Part shown: piece after piece, positions 44,501 through 57,262 of the stretch
How positions within the stretch are numbered: position 1 is the stretch's first letter
Layout: each line of letters begins with the position of its first letter
From: Undaria pinnatifida
Lineage: Eukaryota > Sar > Phaeophyceae > Laminariales > Alariaceae
Direction of reading: 5' to 3'
Assembly: GCA_012845835.1 (NCBI GenBank)
Contig: JABAKD010000029.1
Span: 11,494,524-11,558,523 of the forward strand
Length of the DNA: 64,000 nucleotides
The notes under the pieces: model-generated
What the model was told of the DNA's origin: nothing
The model's database searches: none
The model's input: only the letters and a program-made list of their open reading frames with translations
Made by a program: the position numbers and the translations under genes

Positions 44501-44522
44501 CAGGTATCGTTTCTTCCGTGAT

Positions 44523-46560
44523 TTATCCCACAGGAACACCTGAGTGCAAAAATTCAATTGTGATTCTTGCGGATTCGTCTTTCATTTGTGCTTCAGCCCA
44601 CTCACTTGCCGTCTTTTCACACAATTTTTCACCGAACTCCCGCGCTTCTATGCTGTCAAATTCTTCTTCCGGAAGTTCTTCATTATTATCAGTAGGACCG
44701 GGATTACCGGCTACTCCGGCACTTCCTCTTCCATCCTCAGGATTAATCACCGATATAGTTTGTTTCTCAATCAAACCTAATACAAATCTTTCTTCTTCAG
44801 TTATAGGACAAGCATGTAATACCAGCCCTGGCTTCCATTGGCCACTAATTACTGACGTAGGTCGCACTAATGGTGTTTCATCTGGTATAGCGAATCTACG
44901 CTTTGGTTCTACTATTTTTGACAGTCTTTTCGCACGTTCCTTCTGGATCACGTTCCAAGTTTGAGCTGATTGCTCGCTGGTAGTGAACGGCGCAATCCTC
45001 AGCTCTTTCTCCCCCACCGCAAAAATAAACCCGGGGTCCAAATTTCCTGACCGATGTTGGTTGCTTTCATGTTTCGCTGCCAGCTGCTCAATTTGCACTC
45101 CGCTTGCTCCGATCAGATCAACGTCAAAATCTGTAGGGTCGGATAATCGGACGTTAGGGTGATTGTCAGCTTCTGTGGCAGGTAGTGGTAACCGCGACAG
45201 TAGGTCAGCGTTGCCCTTGGACTTCCCTGGTCTATACTCCAAGGTGTACGTATACGCACTCGAAAAACCAAACCATCTTTGCACTCTAATTAACTTTTGT
45301 TGATAAACTTTCCAGGTTTTTCAACGGTTGATGATCACTCACTACTACAAAAGGAATACCATAAAACAGTTGTCGGTTCTTCTTGACCGCCCACACAATC
45401 GCTGCACACTCCAATTCTGTTGCACTCCAGTTTCGCATCTTCGGCAATGTGCTTCTACTAAGAAAACACAGCGGTCGGTTGGATTGATCAGGTTGCATCT
45501 GCTCTATCACCGCACCCAACCCATCGATTGATGCATTGGTTTCAGTCGGAAAGGTCTATCTCCTGATATAGCCGCTTTGAAATCTGGAAACGCTAAAACG
45601 TCTGGACTTGACAGCCGTTTTAATAAAGTCTGCACTATTTCCACATGCTCAACTGTGAACGCGAATTTAACCCCTTTCTTCAAAAGGTTATTCAGGGATC
45701 TAGTAACAGTTGCCGTTTGTGGCAATATTTTCCGATAGTACGACAGAGCACCCAACAGCGACCGTAACTGGCTCACGTTTGTAGGCATCGGAAGCTTAGT
45801 CATTGCTTTCACCTCACTAGGATCTGGCTCTATTCCCTTAGTCGTAACACGATGGCCCAAAAATTTGATCGTGCGCGCGCCTAAAAATGCATTTTTAGGT
45901 GCTAGTTTAAAATCAAAAGTTGTCAATCTCTCAAAAGATCTCTCAAGGTCACACACATGTTCTGCACCGTTTTTGAAAACACACAATACCATTAATAAAG
46001 AGGCCCACACGCTCTAATCCATCACAAACTCTCAGCATAATTGATTGGAACCATCCGGGACTGGATGCAAGGCCCATCGGCATAACTGTCCATTCATAAG
46101 TTCCATTTTGAGTACACGCAGCCGTCAGCGGAATCGAGTCTTCGTGTATGGCACACTGGAAAAACCCACTAACCAAACCCATAGGGCTAAACACATTGGC
46201 TCTACCAAGGTCTGATAATAAATCATCCACTGTGGGTAAAGGCATCACCGGTATCATGGACTTGCGTTAGGTCGTTTGTAGTTGCAAGTCTACCTAATAT
46301 GACCGTCAGCCTTGGCAATGACCACGAGTGGGCTCGTCCAATTACTATAGGACCGGCGTAATAATCCTGCCAGCAAAATTTTATCGATGTCCGTTTTTGC
46401 CTTAGCAGCTAGCACAGGGGAGTGCCTGTATGGTCGTTGTCTCACCAGTTGTGCATCTTTCTTCGAAATATTGCGGAAAGGGTCGACAGTGACATGTCCC
46501 AAATCTGTGCTATGCTTGGAAAATCGATGTGCATACTTGCACAATAAAGCACCCAACGCG
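44523..46560 (-). mobile_element. Fossil 1: reverse transcriptase, RNase H and linker
   Basis: RT pieces include RQRPYRHSPVLAAKAKTDID and SNWTSPLVVIAKADG near 46450-46300 and MPLPTVDDLLSDLGRANVFS near 46245. RNase H follows with RNWSATELECAAIVWAVKKN near 45420. The linker toward integrase reads LEYRPGKSKGNADLLSRLP near 45220. These are classical Ty3/gypsy signatures. Confidence 0.85.
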
Positions 46561-46851
46561 TCAATGTCCTCGGCTGTCCAAAAGGTCTCCTCAAAATCAA
46601 AGTGTATTGCCCTTAAATGTATGGGAATTCTGTTCCATAACCTAAAAAATCTTGTTTTTGTGCCGTAGATAAACTAGACAGCAGTACAGCTGCTGGTGGT
46701 TCATCATCCGATTTTCCGGGTTACCATCACCACTGCCAACCACCTCATTTACTCTCGGAATATCGTTGGGGATGATGGCTGCATTATCTAAATTACACGG
46801 TACCAGGCGATCACCGCCCCCTCCTGGTCGCATACCCTTTTGCACCAGAAA

Positions 46852-48040
46852 TTAATATTGTAGTCGTCGTATGGGGATTTCAGAAATACCTGCCTCTACG
46901 ATGGCTTCCTGCGGAGACCATTCCAGCCCAAACCAGATACAATAAGCCCCCCTTTCGGCCTCAGTACCATCCGCGTTTGTGAGGCTTACTAGCAACCATG
47001 ACACGATGTTTGGCAATTTATGGTTATGATTGGCGACACGGACGATTACACGACCTTTCCCCTTACTTTCCATCATGCCTACTGCGTTATTGATCCACTT
47101 CCTGTAACGCTCCTCCTTCGATGCCAATCCATTTGTCTTTGTAACAAACGTCACGATGGTTGTTTTTTCACTCACGTCTCGATATTTTCTTATAGGGAAG
47201 TGCGACCAGCTGTCCCTACCAAGCAAAACATCCACCGTCATTGCTTCTTTTGGTACAACATGAGCAAACACAACTAAACAGACGGTCGGGGACCTGACCG
47301 ACCCTTGATCTGTTTTCTTAATATTTTCCAACTGAACGTTCAGGCGTACATAGCTAGAGGGTACTCCGTGGAAACCTCCCCAAGTTTTTGGTGCTACTTC
47401 CGTCCTTCCATCATCCGAACCAGAACCACAAGCAATCATTTCCTGCCATATATTTTCCTTGATCAAGGATGCAGGGCTTCCCGTATCCAACAGTGCTGTG
47501 CATGCCCGTGTCCGCCACGCCTTGCTGCCTCCGAACAGCCTTATCTTCACCGTATGGTCCCGTCTATCCAGAATTACCTCTCCGCCCACTGCCCGGGTAA
47601 ATTCGGATAAATAATCTGCGCGTTCTCCTCTCACCAAACACACACGTTTCGGAGGGAACACGGGTACAGGACTATCGGAATTGTACCTTGTCGACGGATT
47701 TAAAGCATAAATTTTGCTGCGGACGTCTTCGGGGTCAGAAAATATCTCATCACCACTTTCCTTGCTATCCTTACTAATTGCTGAACCTGTTTCAGCATTG
47801 GGAACAATCGGGCTCTTGTCAGATGCATTGACGGCACCAACCTGATCCGGGTCCGGTTTTAGCTCGCATTGTTCTTCGTATATACTACTCAATTTCGGAA
47901 CTCCGAGAACTCGACAATTCTTCTCTCGCGGTTCAGGACCCGAAACTTCACGTGAACCAACAACCATTTTTCTACAGGTCTTGGCGGGATCTGTTTCACA
48001 CGCGCACCACTGGGTGTACCCTTTCCTGGCCAACACCACA
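46852..48040 (-). mobile_element. Fossil 1: aspartic protease region
   Basis: A ~395-residue open frame with CTALLDTGSPASLI near 47500, the DTG catalytic loop of a retropepsin, and VDVLLGRDSW near 47225, the usual C-terminal ILGRD-like motif. The N-terminal third is linker sequence (KRVCLVRGERADYL) shared with fossil 2. Confidence 0.85.
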
Positions 48041-49744
48041 CTCGCTTTGGTCTACGCATTCCCTTTCCTGGAAGTACTCTGGCGCTGATCATCTGATCGT
48101 AGTACCTTCCTAACTTTGGTTGATCGGCGAAAGGGGGTGCGCTTACTTCCCCTACAGCAATGGAGATAGACTCGAATTCGGTTTCACTATCCGCTGCTAC
48201 ATTCGGCTTAACTTCGCCGCTTCGAACTCGCATTTCTTCCGGGGGCCTATTCCAGTGATACATACGGTTTGGACGGTCACAAGTCGGCATGGTGCCCGGC
48301 ACAACGGGTTGTGTAAAACGGGAGGACGCAGGATTAATGCTCGACGGAGATCTGGGGTAATTACTTCCATCACTACCCGGAAGGCAACTATAATTTGAAT
48401 CCCCACCCTCACCGTTCTTGAACAGATGGCATCCTGTTTCTTGGCCAGGAACTGCAGTGTGCAATACAGTTCCGACCGAATTTCCATGTTTCGCCGCCGC
48501 AGGTTTATGTTCCCTGACAACGCGCTTCCTTGCTCCACCTGCAGAGGAGAGCGAGGGAAGAGACGGCCGCAATGCTTCCGGCGCGGGGGCCAATCTACCG
48601 TTGCCATTTCATGTATTTATACGATTTTTCTCGCGGCGGGTCTGCGCCCATTGACACAAGCGCTGTTGCCAACAGCACAATCTCTTTTCAGCCTCATCTG
48701 GGGTACCATCACCAACAGTAGGATTAATTAATTAGGAGCGATTCGAATTTTTTTCAGGACATTCTCTGGCGAAATGATTCTCATCACCACAGTTCAGACA
48801 GCGTGGCCCATATGATGCGCGGGCAGCATCACGCTTTTCTGGGAATTTGAAGAGCACATAAAAAGGAGGGTCTTTATTATTACGTCCGAACCCACCCCGT
48901 TCCCTTATGATGGCATGGACACGCCCAAATTCCTTACGCTTGTCCTCGAAATAGTCTTCCTCGACCGACATTATCCCGCCGTACTGCCTACCACGAGAGG
49001 CGTGGTGGTATACCCTACTATTAATACCATTATTGTGCGTTGCCACCCCCCCTGACAAACGCACTGACGCGGTCGCACGCGTCTGGTTGAGAGCAAGGTC
49101 TCCCAAAGACCCCGTGAGCTCATCTACACTGTTGAACGGCAAAGTTAGCAAATTCCTTCCCGCAGAAATTGAGCACCCAAACCCGCAAACTGATCGTCGA
49201 CCACGGTTTTCATGGCTATTTGCAAAGTGCCATCTTCTGGAGCGACACTCCCCACACACCGCACGTTTCCCAGCAACAACCTCAACTCAGACAGGTATGC
49301 ACTAAAAGGTGTTCCTGCCGGGATAACCAAGTTTTGCAATGCCTGCATAACTGCTGCAGGTGTCGCTGTACTCAGGTGCCTACATATAATCCGTATAACT
49401 TGCTGCAAAACGTCCGGACCTGACCGTCCAGGATCTTGGAGCCGTCCTCCTTGTGCGAACGCATCGGACACCATACCCTTTAGCGCCGATGCCTGGGGAG
49501 CGGTGGGACGAACAGCACGAAGAACGTGGCGCTCGATGCATTTTTCCCAACCTTTCGTCCATGATAGGGGGTGGAAATCATCACGCGCGAGACGGAGACT
49601 GGATACGGCATCACGCAAGACTGACGTGAACTGTACCAAGTCAGAGACGTTGTTGGTAGAACTAAACGGAATAGGGGGTATGGGCATCAATACACGTGTA
49701 TCCATATGCGCATATGCCTTGCGCGTCGCGGTTCGTTGTTCCAA
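48040..49744 (-). mobile_element. Fossil 1: Gag capsid and zinc knuckle
   Basis: 49744-49145 resembles a retrotransposon capsid with the helical DVLQQVIRIICRHLS and LVIPAGTPFSAYLSELRLLL. CLNCGDENHFAREC near 48805 is a CX2CX4HX4C zinc knuckle, placing the Gag end between capsid and protease. Confidence 0.75.
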
Positions 49745-52590
49745 AATGTGAAGGTCTTCATCCGGCTGGGTCTAAACAACTGGCGGAGCTACGATCGGTA
49801 CTGTTGGAGCAACAGTACCAGCGGAATTTGCATTTGCAGTTACAGTCACGGGCTCAGTCACCAAAGCAGAGACAACCGCGGGCCCCGAATCAGCCGTATT
49901 ACGCCAACCTACTCCACCAGCCGGGAATCAATCGTGACCAGGAACACAACGCCCAGTATCACCGTGACCTCCATCATAACCCAATCCAACAGAGCCACCT
50001 ATACTCGGACCACCATCCATAACACCACCTGCTATAGGGACTCCTCCGGCAACAGCACTACCACCACTATCATCACCACCAACGCCACTACCACCACTAC
50101 GTATAATCACTCCAAAACACCAACTACCCTTCCCGCTACTCCACCCAACTCGTTGCACCTCTTAAAGCCTTGCCCCCTGGCACCTCGGTGACCTTGGTGA
50201 TGCTGGCCATAATGCTGGGCATGGAACCGGTCGTCACGGGAGCCGCTGGCGTGGTGGCTCCCTTCGTGTCCGGGTCCGAAGAAATTCGCATTTCTCCTTT
50301 CTGGGCCATCCGTCAGTTGCTGTGGAGGGGGTAACTGCGGCTGGGGAGCGGGCCCGACCGGAGTCATGTACATGGTGGGAGCCGACGAAGATTACCCCCC
50401 CCCGCCGGTGGCGCTGACGGGGTTTCCCCCATGCATGCAAGCGCCATCCCTTGGATGTCCTGATGGGACATTCCCGGGCAAGACGCTTGAACCATCCTGT
50501 AGCGCTCTATCTGGCGCCTCATACGCGCTACCACCGGGTCGTCACCCACTACCTCAAGCCCCACCGCAACAGGCGTAGATGTAGGTGTCGTGGTAATAGT
50601 CGCGGGCACGGGAGGCGGTCTTGGAGGAAGCGAAACAGCAGGCGCCGACGGAGTAGCAGCAGGTGCAGAAATCGTCACGGTCACTGTTAATGGGGTCACG
50701 CGTAAGGCAGCGGCGGCTGCTGCCGCAGACGAACGAGCGGTCTCTGCTGCTGCCTCCGCCGACGATGTAGCAACAGACGAAGAGGGTGCGGATGCCGCCA
50801 TGTCACGCGCTAGGTCTGTCCGGGCCTCAACATGGCGCTGAGAGGGTTTGCACTCCCTCCTTGGCAAGATAGACTTGCCAACCGCGTCTGCAGCACGGAC
50901 CGCCGGGACGCGCGCTGCTTCCCGTTGCGCCCGTTTGGCGTTTGTTTCCGCCGTTGCAGCTGCCAACGGCGGCTCGGTCAAGAAGTGTCTTCTGCCGTTT
51001 TTCGTCCGCCGCGGCCCGGCGCAACAGATCGTTGGTGGTTGCGTGAATGTCATCATAGGCGGCTTTGTTTTCTCTTTGCCTCGCCTCCTGTACCCGGACC
51101 CGCGCCGCCAACGTCTGTGATATGTTCCTTTCCTCCTTCTGGGCCCTACCCCGCTGTAAGACAATGTCCTGAACTTGGCGCTCGTAATCCCGACGCTCCC
51201 GGGCAAGGCGACGGTGCGTGGCCTGCAGGTCGGCCAGGTCGGGAGAGGCCTTCTCCTGTCAAGTTTTTGCCGCAGCGAACTCAGCAGCAGCACGGTCGAC
51301 CTCTTCGCGAGATCGGGATGCCTCATCTTGTAGTTCCGGAACCTTCTGCTTCGCGGCGCGTGCGGAACGTCCGCAGGAACCACTGGGGGAAACCAGACAA
51401 GCGAATCGGTAAGCGGTGGCCACGGCGGGACGCGGCCAGGCCTCCGGGTACACCGGCGCGGAGTCTACATGAATCGCTACCTTAGCCGGTGAACCCGAAT
51501 CAGAGTCCGAGTCTGAGTACACAGGGGGGTCTGTACTGAAACTTCGTATGGAGGGCGCGTATTGTTCATCGGCTGCTTCCTGCACCGCCCGTTCGGCCGC
51601 GTCGGCGGCATTCAATTCCGCCTGGACGGCGCGGGCTAACATCTCATCCGTCTGGTAGTTGCTACGCGTGGCAGCTACGGGGGGCGCCACAGCTGCTCCC
51701 CCAACCTCTTTGGGCTCTACCTTCACCCTGTGGGTGCGACCATCTTGTACTACCACGGACACGATGGCCCCACTTGGCCCTGCGGCCGTGCACCACGCTC
51801 GCGTTCGGATCGAAACCAACTGCCCGCATACGATCTTCATGCGACCAACCCAATCGTGAAAATAACGTGCTCATTCCCGCAACGTCTAATCCCGACGGCG
51901 GTCGACCCAACTTAGTCAAGGCTTTTACCGCGTCACCAGGCCCCGACACAGCAGGAGGCACGGAGGTAGCAACTGGTCTAGGCGCCGGGCCCTTCCCCTC
52001 AGGCGAGGGGGGGACGACGGGAGAGGGCGGGGTGTCGCTCCCTCCCTTCCCTCCCTCCCCAGGCGGGGAGGACGGGCGGGCTTCGAGCGATTTGGCTGCG
52101 GCAACATCCCGGTACGGCATAAAACGCACAGGAAATCCAGGAGGAATTTTGATGACAACGACATTGGCGGGGGTGTCGGGATGGGGTGTGACAAGAGTAT
52201 CCCAGCATGCGAGGAAGGACTATCCTGACCCGAATGAGTGCTACCGTCACTACTCCCGGGGCGAGCACGTTGCTTGCTCGACAAAAAGTCCGCGAGGCTG
52301 CGGCCGGAAGGGCGTGGCGGTGAATCTTTTTGGGACGAAAAATTGCGTACACCTGGGGTTTGCTCGCTCGCTTTTTGAGACGAAAAAGTGCATACGCGAG
52401 GAGTTTGCTGACTCGTAGTGGCAGGCGGCCCGCTACCGTGTTGCATGACCGTACTGGTGAGACGCGCGGCAACGCTACCATCATGACTGCGAGGAACGTA
52501 ACGAGGCGACGACAGGCCCATACTCAACGCAGTATCCAACAGGGCAAGAGAAGGAGTATACAAAGTTAAGATAACTACTAGGCCCAATAG
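49745..52590 (-). mobile_element. GC-rich, Ala-rich coiled-coil region upstream of Gag (fossil 1?)
   Basis: Minus-strand frames encode, from 5': Pro/Ser-rich sequence (52.55-52.0 kb), an ordered piece (TLFSRLGWSHEDRMRAVGFD near 51.87 kb), Ala/Glu/Arg-rich coiled coil (QDEASRSREEVDRAAAEFAA near 51.28 kb and on to 50.85 kb), Pro/Thr/Ala linker, and RRQIERYRMVQASCPGMS near 50.46 kb. GC content and codon choice differ sharply from the AT-richer pol region. It may be an unusually long Gag N-terminus or a captured host gene. Broken. Confidence 0.45.
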
Positions 52591-52797
52591 TTAAAAATAT
52601 ATCATTTTAATCATTATTAATGGCTTCTGTATATATACATTTATAATCCTCTTGTTAAGCGTCACATCAAAATTCGATTTTAATATATTTGGTCCAATTT
52701 TATCAAGTATAGTTACCAAATAAAAAAAAACGATACACCGTGAAGGAAAAGGTGAAAATAACCCAGATGAAAGATTTTTTATGAAGGAGCAATTATT
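52591..52797. other. AT-rich spacer
   Basis: TATATA-rich, non-coding; no repeat partner noticed. Confidence 0.5.
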
Positions 52798-53232
52798 TCA
52801 AAACATGGCATACTGTAGGGATTGGGAAACATTATACTTTGTATGCACTAGCCTCTTGTTCTTTTTATTTCTGTTAATGATTTCTATGAGCACAGGCGAC
52901 GAGGCAGCACTAGACGGTGAAACTTTATTTTGTATCATGCTACGCGTGGCTGCTTCTTGATCAGATGCGCTACTCGTTTCATGGCGACGATAATGCTGAG
53001 GGCCCTCCCTACCAGCGACCGTATTGTCCGTAGGTATCAACGGGCTACCGCGGGTACTCCCACCGGATGACCCAGGGCCAACCCTCTGAGCACGCCCGAC
53101 AGCGTCACGCGCCTGCGCGCGCCGCCCTACGTTGAGACCTCGTACGAGGAAGGCTGACAGGTCTACCCCCTGCCGATGAGCGTCCCTCCCCTTCCCCAAA
53201 CTCTGCTTACCCATTTTGATGACAGAAGACAT
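52798..53232 (-). mobile_element. Basic 144-residue ORF, probable Gag N-terminal fragment of a sister element
   Basis: ATG at 53232 gives MSSVIKMGKQSLGKGRDAHR, and the frame then reads DLSAFLVRG and RVGPGSSGGSTRGS. These parallel LADFL and RARPGSSDGSTHSG encoded near 52.3 kb in fossil 1, so the two are probably related Gag leaders. No known domain. Confidence is limited by low complexity. Confidence 0.35.
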
Positions 53233-53399
53233 GTTCTCCGCGATGAATCTAGAACGACACAGAACTGCTCGACGACGCCGTTGAAAGGATAAGGAGTATT
53301 CGCTGACTCCTTTGCTGATGCTGATGTATGCTGGTTGCTGGTGTTCGGGGTGTCAGTACAGTGACTCGCGATCAAGGGAGAATTAACTTTTATTAGTTT

Positions 53400-54069
53400 C
53401 CCTACAGCAAATGGTTGAGAGCAGGAGAATGACGAGACTGATCCGATGTGACTCGTTTTCCTTGCTCATTTTGCTCCAAAATGCTACATAGCTCTTCCAA
53501 TTTCCAACAAACACAACAGTGCTTCAACAGTACCTGTAGGAAAAGCAGGCTCTCCTCAGATAACTGCTACTTAACGTCTACCTAGACTACCTTCACTAGG
53601 AAAGGCTTACTTCCCGTGACTCCTCTGTCCTTGCTCTGCCTAGCCTTGCTACTTTCGTCTCCAACTGACACTTGTCTTTTCCTCTCTTTGAGATTATCTT
53701 ATTTTCTCTGTGCAATAACCCATGAAAATATCACCAAACCACTAAGTTTTAGTGTGCATTTTCCCGTTGGTTCCTCTCAGTTCATAATTTATCTCTTTCT
53801 GCCTTATTCCGGTAAAACCTGTGATTCCTCATGAACTAAATTCCGTCATAGAACAACTGAACAAAGAGGATAAACGGAATTCTTGCTCATGAAGAATTTG
53901 CAATTTTCCTAATCAAGCATCCAATTCTCGTTAGTTGAAACCTTCTGTCTTCAGTCTAATTACAAATGAACCTTTTTCTATGAATTAAGGTTAATTTCCA
54001 ATCTCATCACACATACGGTAGGGGTTTCCACAAAATTCAGCAGGCTTCGCCCGCGGAATTAAATTATTA
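53400..54069. other. AT-rich stretch without gene
   Basis: No coding motif, no terminal repeat matched elsewhere. It lies between the two Ty3-type fossils and could include decayed LTR sequence, but I see no direct support. Confidence 0.45.
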
Positions 54070-56571
54070 AAAGCTGGCTCGGTACATAAAAAAATCGTTA
54101 TTCTGTTGCGCTCCAGTTTCGTTCATTTGGCATTGTCGTTCTGCTCAGGAAACCTAAAGGTCTGATAGAATCATCCGATTGCTTCTGTTCAATTACTGCT
54201 CCCAACCCATCAACAGGTGCGTCTATAATTGAACGGAAAGGTTCACCTGACGTGGCTGCTTTCAAGTCTGGGAAAGCTAAAACGTCTGGGCTCGACAGCC
54301 GTTTCATCAAGACTTGAACGGCCTCAACGTGCTCGGTGGTGAACACAAATTTAACGTTCTTTTTCAAGAGGTTATTGAGAGGTCATGTTAAGAGTTGCCA
54401 TCTGTGATGAAAATTTCCTGTAGTACGAAAGTGCTCCTGATAATGATCGCAACTGGCTGACGTTCGTTGGCATGGGCAACTTAGTCATAGCTTCTACTTT
54501 CCCCGGATCTGGTTTCATTCCTTTCGCTGTGACGCGATGACCTACCAGGTAAACATTTGATAACTTTAACATAGCTGTGCTTTCTTTGGCGCTAATTTGA
54601 GGTCAAAGTTCGTTAGTCGTTGAAAAAATTGGGCCAGATCCTGTACATGTTCTGCGCCACTAGTTGAAAAACAGACAATATCACCAATGAATAGCCGAAC
54701 GCGTTGTAAGCCTTCACAGACTCGTAACATGATGGATTGAACCCATCCTGGACTGGAAGCTAAACTCATCGGCATTACCATCCATTCATATATGCCTTGT
54801 TGAGTGCACACAGCTGTCAACGGGATAGAATCTTAGTGTATGGAACACTGGAAAAAAACACTAACCAGATCCATGCTGCTGAAAACTTTTGCGCCGCCAA
54901 GATCTGATAATAAATCGTCCACTGTTGTGTAAGGGCATAACCGGTATAATAGACTGTTCATTTAACCTTTTATAGTTACAAGTTAACCGGTTACGACCAT
55001 CAGCTTTAGCAATTACGACCAAGGGCGAACACCAATTCGAATACGATCGGCGCAAATTTCCTGCCAAAACTAATTTGTCTAGTTCTGTTTTTACCTTCGC
55101 TGCTAATACTGGTGAGTGATGATAAGGTCGCTGCTTCACCGGCTGTGCATATTTCTTCAGTATAATGCGAAACGGATCAACAGTAACATGCCCTGAATCA
55201 GTGCTATGCTTCGAGAAACGATGCGCGTATTTGCATAGTAAATTTTCAAGATCGTCGATGTTCTTCTCTGTCCGTAGACCCTCTTCAAAATCAAAGTGGA
55301 TTTCACGCAAGTACGCGGGTACCTTATTCCATAACCGTATAAAAGCTGCCCTCTGCGAGGGATTTAAACTGGTCAGTATGGTCTGTAGTGGTTCATCGTC
55401 AGGTACTACGGAAAAAGTATCACTGCGTCCTACAACAGCACTTACTTGTTCAACTTTGGTCGGTACAATTTCAGCGTCTCCCAATTGACACTTGTACTAG
55501 TTTTGAACCGCCTACTCCTAATTTCATATGTTTACGTACCAGAAAACTATCCGCATTCAACCTTTTCAATGGGATTTCTGACACACCTGCCTCAACGATA
55601 GCCTCTTGTGGGAACCAACCCTCACCAAAACGAATATAGTAAGAGCCTACGGGGGCTGCTGTACCATCTGTTTTTGTGAGAGCGATTCTCACCCAAGACA
55701 TGGCGTTTGGTAGCCTGTACTTACTACTAGCGACGCGTACAACTACTCGACTGCCGCTCTACTCTTCAAGCATGCCAACTGCATTGTTTATCCAACTGTT
55801 AAAGCGGTGGTCACCTGCTACTGATCCACCATGTTTCCCAACAAAAGTGGCTAGCGTTACGGTAGAATTTAAATCTGGGTATGTTCTTGTAGGCAAAAAT
55901 GACCAGCTATCTCGACCTAACAAAACCGATGTAGTCATGGCTTTGTCTGGTACCATGTAAGCATGGACAACTAGATAGACCGTAGTAGATGACCGCACTC
56001 TTCCACGGGGTTTTGTCTCAGAGCTACCTAGCTGTACGTTGAGTCGGACGCGTTTAGAGGTAACTAAAAGTATACCATGGAAGTCACCCCAGGTTTTCGG
56101 TTCAATTTTTGTCAAACCATCATGAGATGCAGCACCACCAGCTAACATACGCGACCACACCTTCTCTTGAATACAAGATACTGGGCTTCCCGTATCTAAC
56201 AGAGCTGTGCAGGCATGCATTCTCAGCGCTTTGGTTCCCGCGAACAGCTGCGCTCCTGTCGTGTGGCGCTGTCTATTGAGCATGATATCTCCACCGACCG
56301 CTCTCGTGAATTCCGATAGTCAGCGCGCCCTCCTTGACGCAAACGTACACGTTTGGGAGGTAACACGGAGACAGATAGATCAGAAGTATATTCCCTCGCG
56401 GAAGAATCGAGAGCGTGGATACTGACATGGAGTCTGTCACGATCAGAAGAAAATCCCACTACCAGTGCTATTTGTGGTATTGCTAGTAATTGGTGGTAAT
56501 GAGGCGCGGCCTCAATACCTGCAGTAGTAATATCTGCGATGCCTCATATGTGTAGTTCCTTGTACGGATGA

Positions 56572-56623
56572 CCCCGCTTTAAAGACGCACATGTTTTTTT
56601 TTCAGAGCGTCTTTAACGCGGGG
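56572..56623. other. 17-bp-arm hairpin
   Basis: CCCCGCTTTAAAGACGC (56572-56588) and GCGTCTTTAACGCGGGG (56607-56623) are reverse complements at 16 of 17 positions, around an 18-nt T-rich loop. It could be a tiny palindromic element or fused ends of a TIR transposon. Confidence 0.85.
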
Positions 56624-56675
56624 AATCGGGACTTATCGAATTGAGGGTGTACCGGTAGGTTCGACATAAATGCTT

Positions 56676-56933
56676 CGGAAACGTGCTACGATGGAGGTAG
56701 CGCTTTTCGTCTGAAATGGTTTCTGGATGGCGGGGCTCCTTAACCCAAAATCGTCGGAAATATGCCATCTTTTTCACGATTCTCGTCGCGTACCTCGGCC
56801 ATGGGATCTTTAACCCTGTAGCAGTTCTGTTTTTCTCCAAATCAGTTTTTGGGAGGTGTCTATTATGCTCCCAAATTGAGGAACCTCAGAAAAAACAATG
56901 GTTGGTGCACCTCTACCGTAGCACGCGTTTTCG
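56676..56933. mobile_element. MITE family F, copy 2 (~258 bp), inside fossil 2
   Basis: Left CGGAAACGTGCTACGATGGA and the inverse of right CCGAAAACGCGTGCTACGGT form imperfect inverted ends. Body matches 41975-42220. Its presence within the retroelement makes it younger than that insertion. Confidence 0.8.
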
Positions 56934-57262
56934 GGTATATTCGGGTATCCCGAACGAAAAAGGTATGATGAGCGAGAGCTGTTGTTGTTGTTGTTGTTCT
57001 CGACGCGCTTGTGGGCTTGCTTCTGGATATAGCAGGCAGGTGCTCGTACAGCAACAGCAGCTGTTTAGATACGATATTTCTCCCTTTTTTTTATTGAACT
57101 CTTGACAGGACGATCGGCATCTATCTCCGGTGGTGTTGTGGGCTTTTCCGTGCTCTTCGTTAATCTGGGCCCTTAGCGCTGCGCGCTTCGCGCGCCTCAT
57201 TAATATCTTCAGGTGCTGTATCCTCGTCGGCATATAAAAAAGCCGAGGTCTTGTTAGATGCA
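56934..57262. other. Non-coding spacer with (GTT)n and GCGCGC words
   Basis: A (TTG)n microsatellite lies at 56982-56998. The sequence interrupts the retroelement similarity; origin unclear. Confidence 0.4.

Larger units (their letters stand above)
42990..52590 (-). mobile_element. Ty3/gypsy-type retroelement fossil 1
   Basis: Minus strand, order Gag - protease - reverse transcriptase - RNase H - integrase, which is the Ty3 order. It looks nearly full length in gene content but carries many breaks (around ten or more), so it is inactive. Its LTRs are not confidently located; repeat B copy 2 near 42.4 kb is a candidate 3' end. The relative at 54-58.7 kb shares the protease-proximal and RT segments at roughly 70-80% amino-acid similarity by eye. 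It is an old copy. Confidence 0.85.

Noticed and set aside
50832-51485. 217-residue plus-strand ORF
   Set aside because: Antisense to the coiled-coil frames; open because of high GC content.
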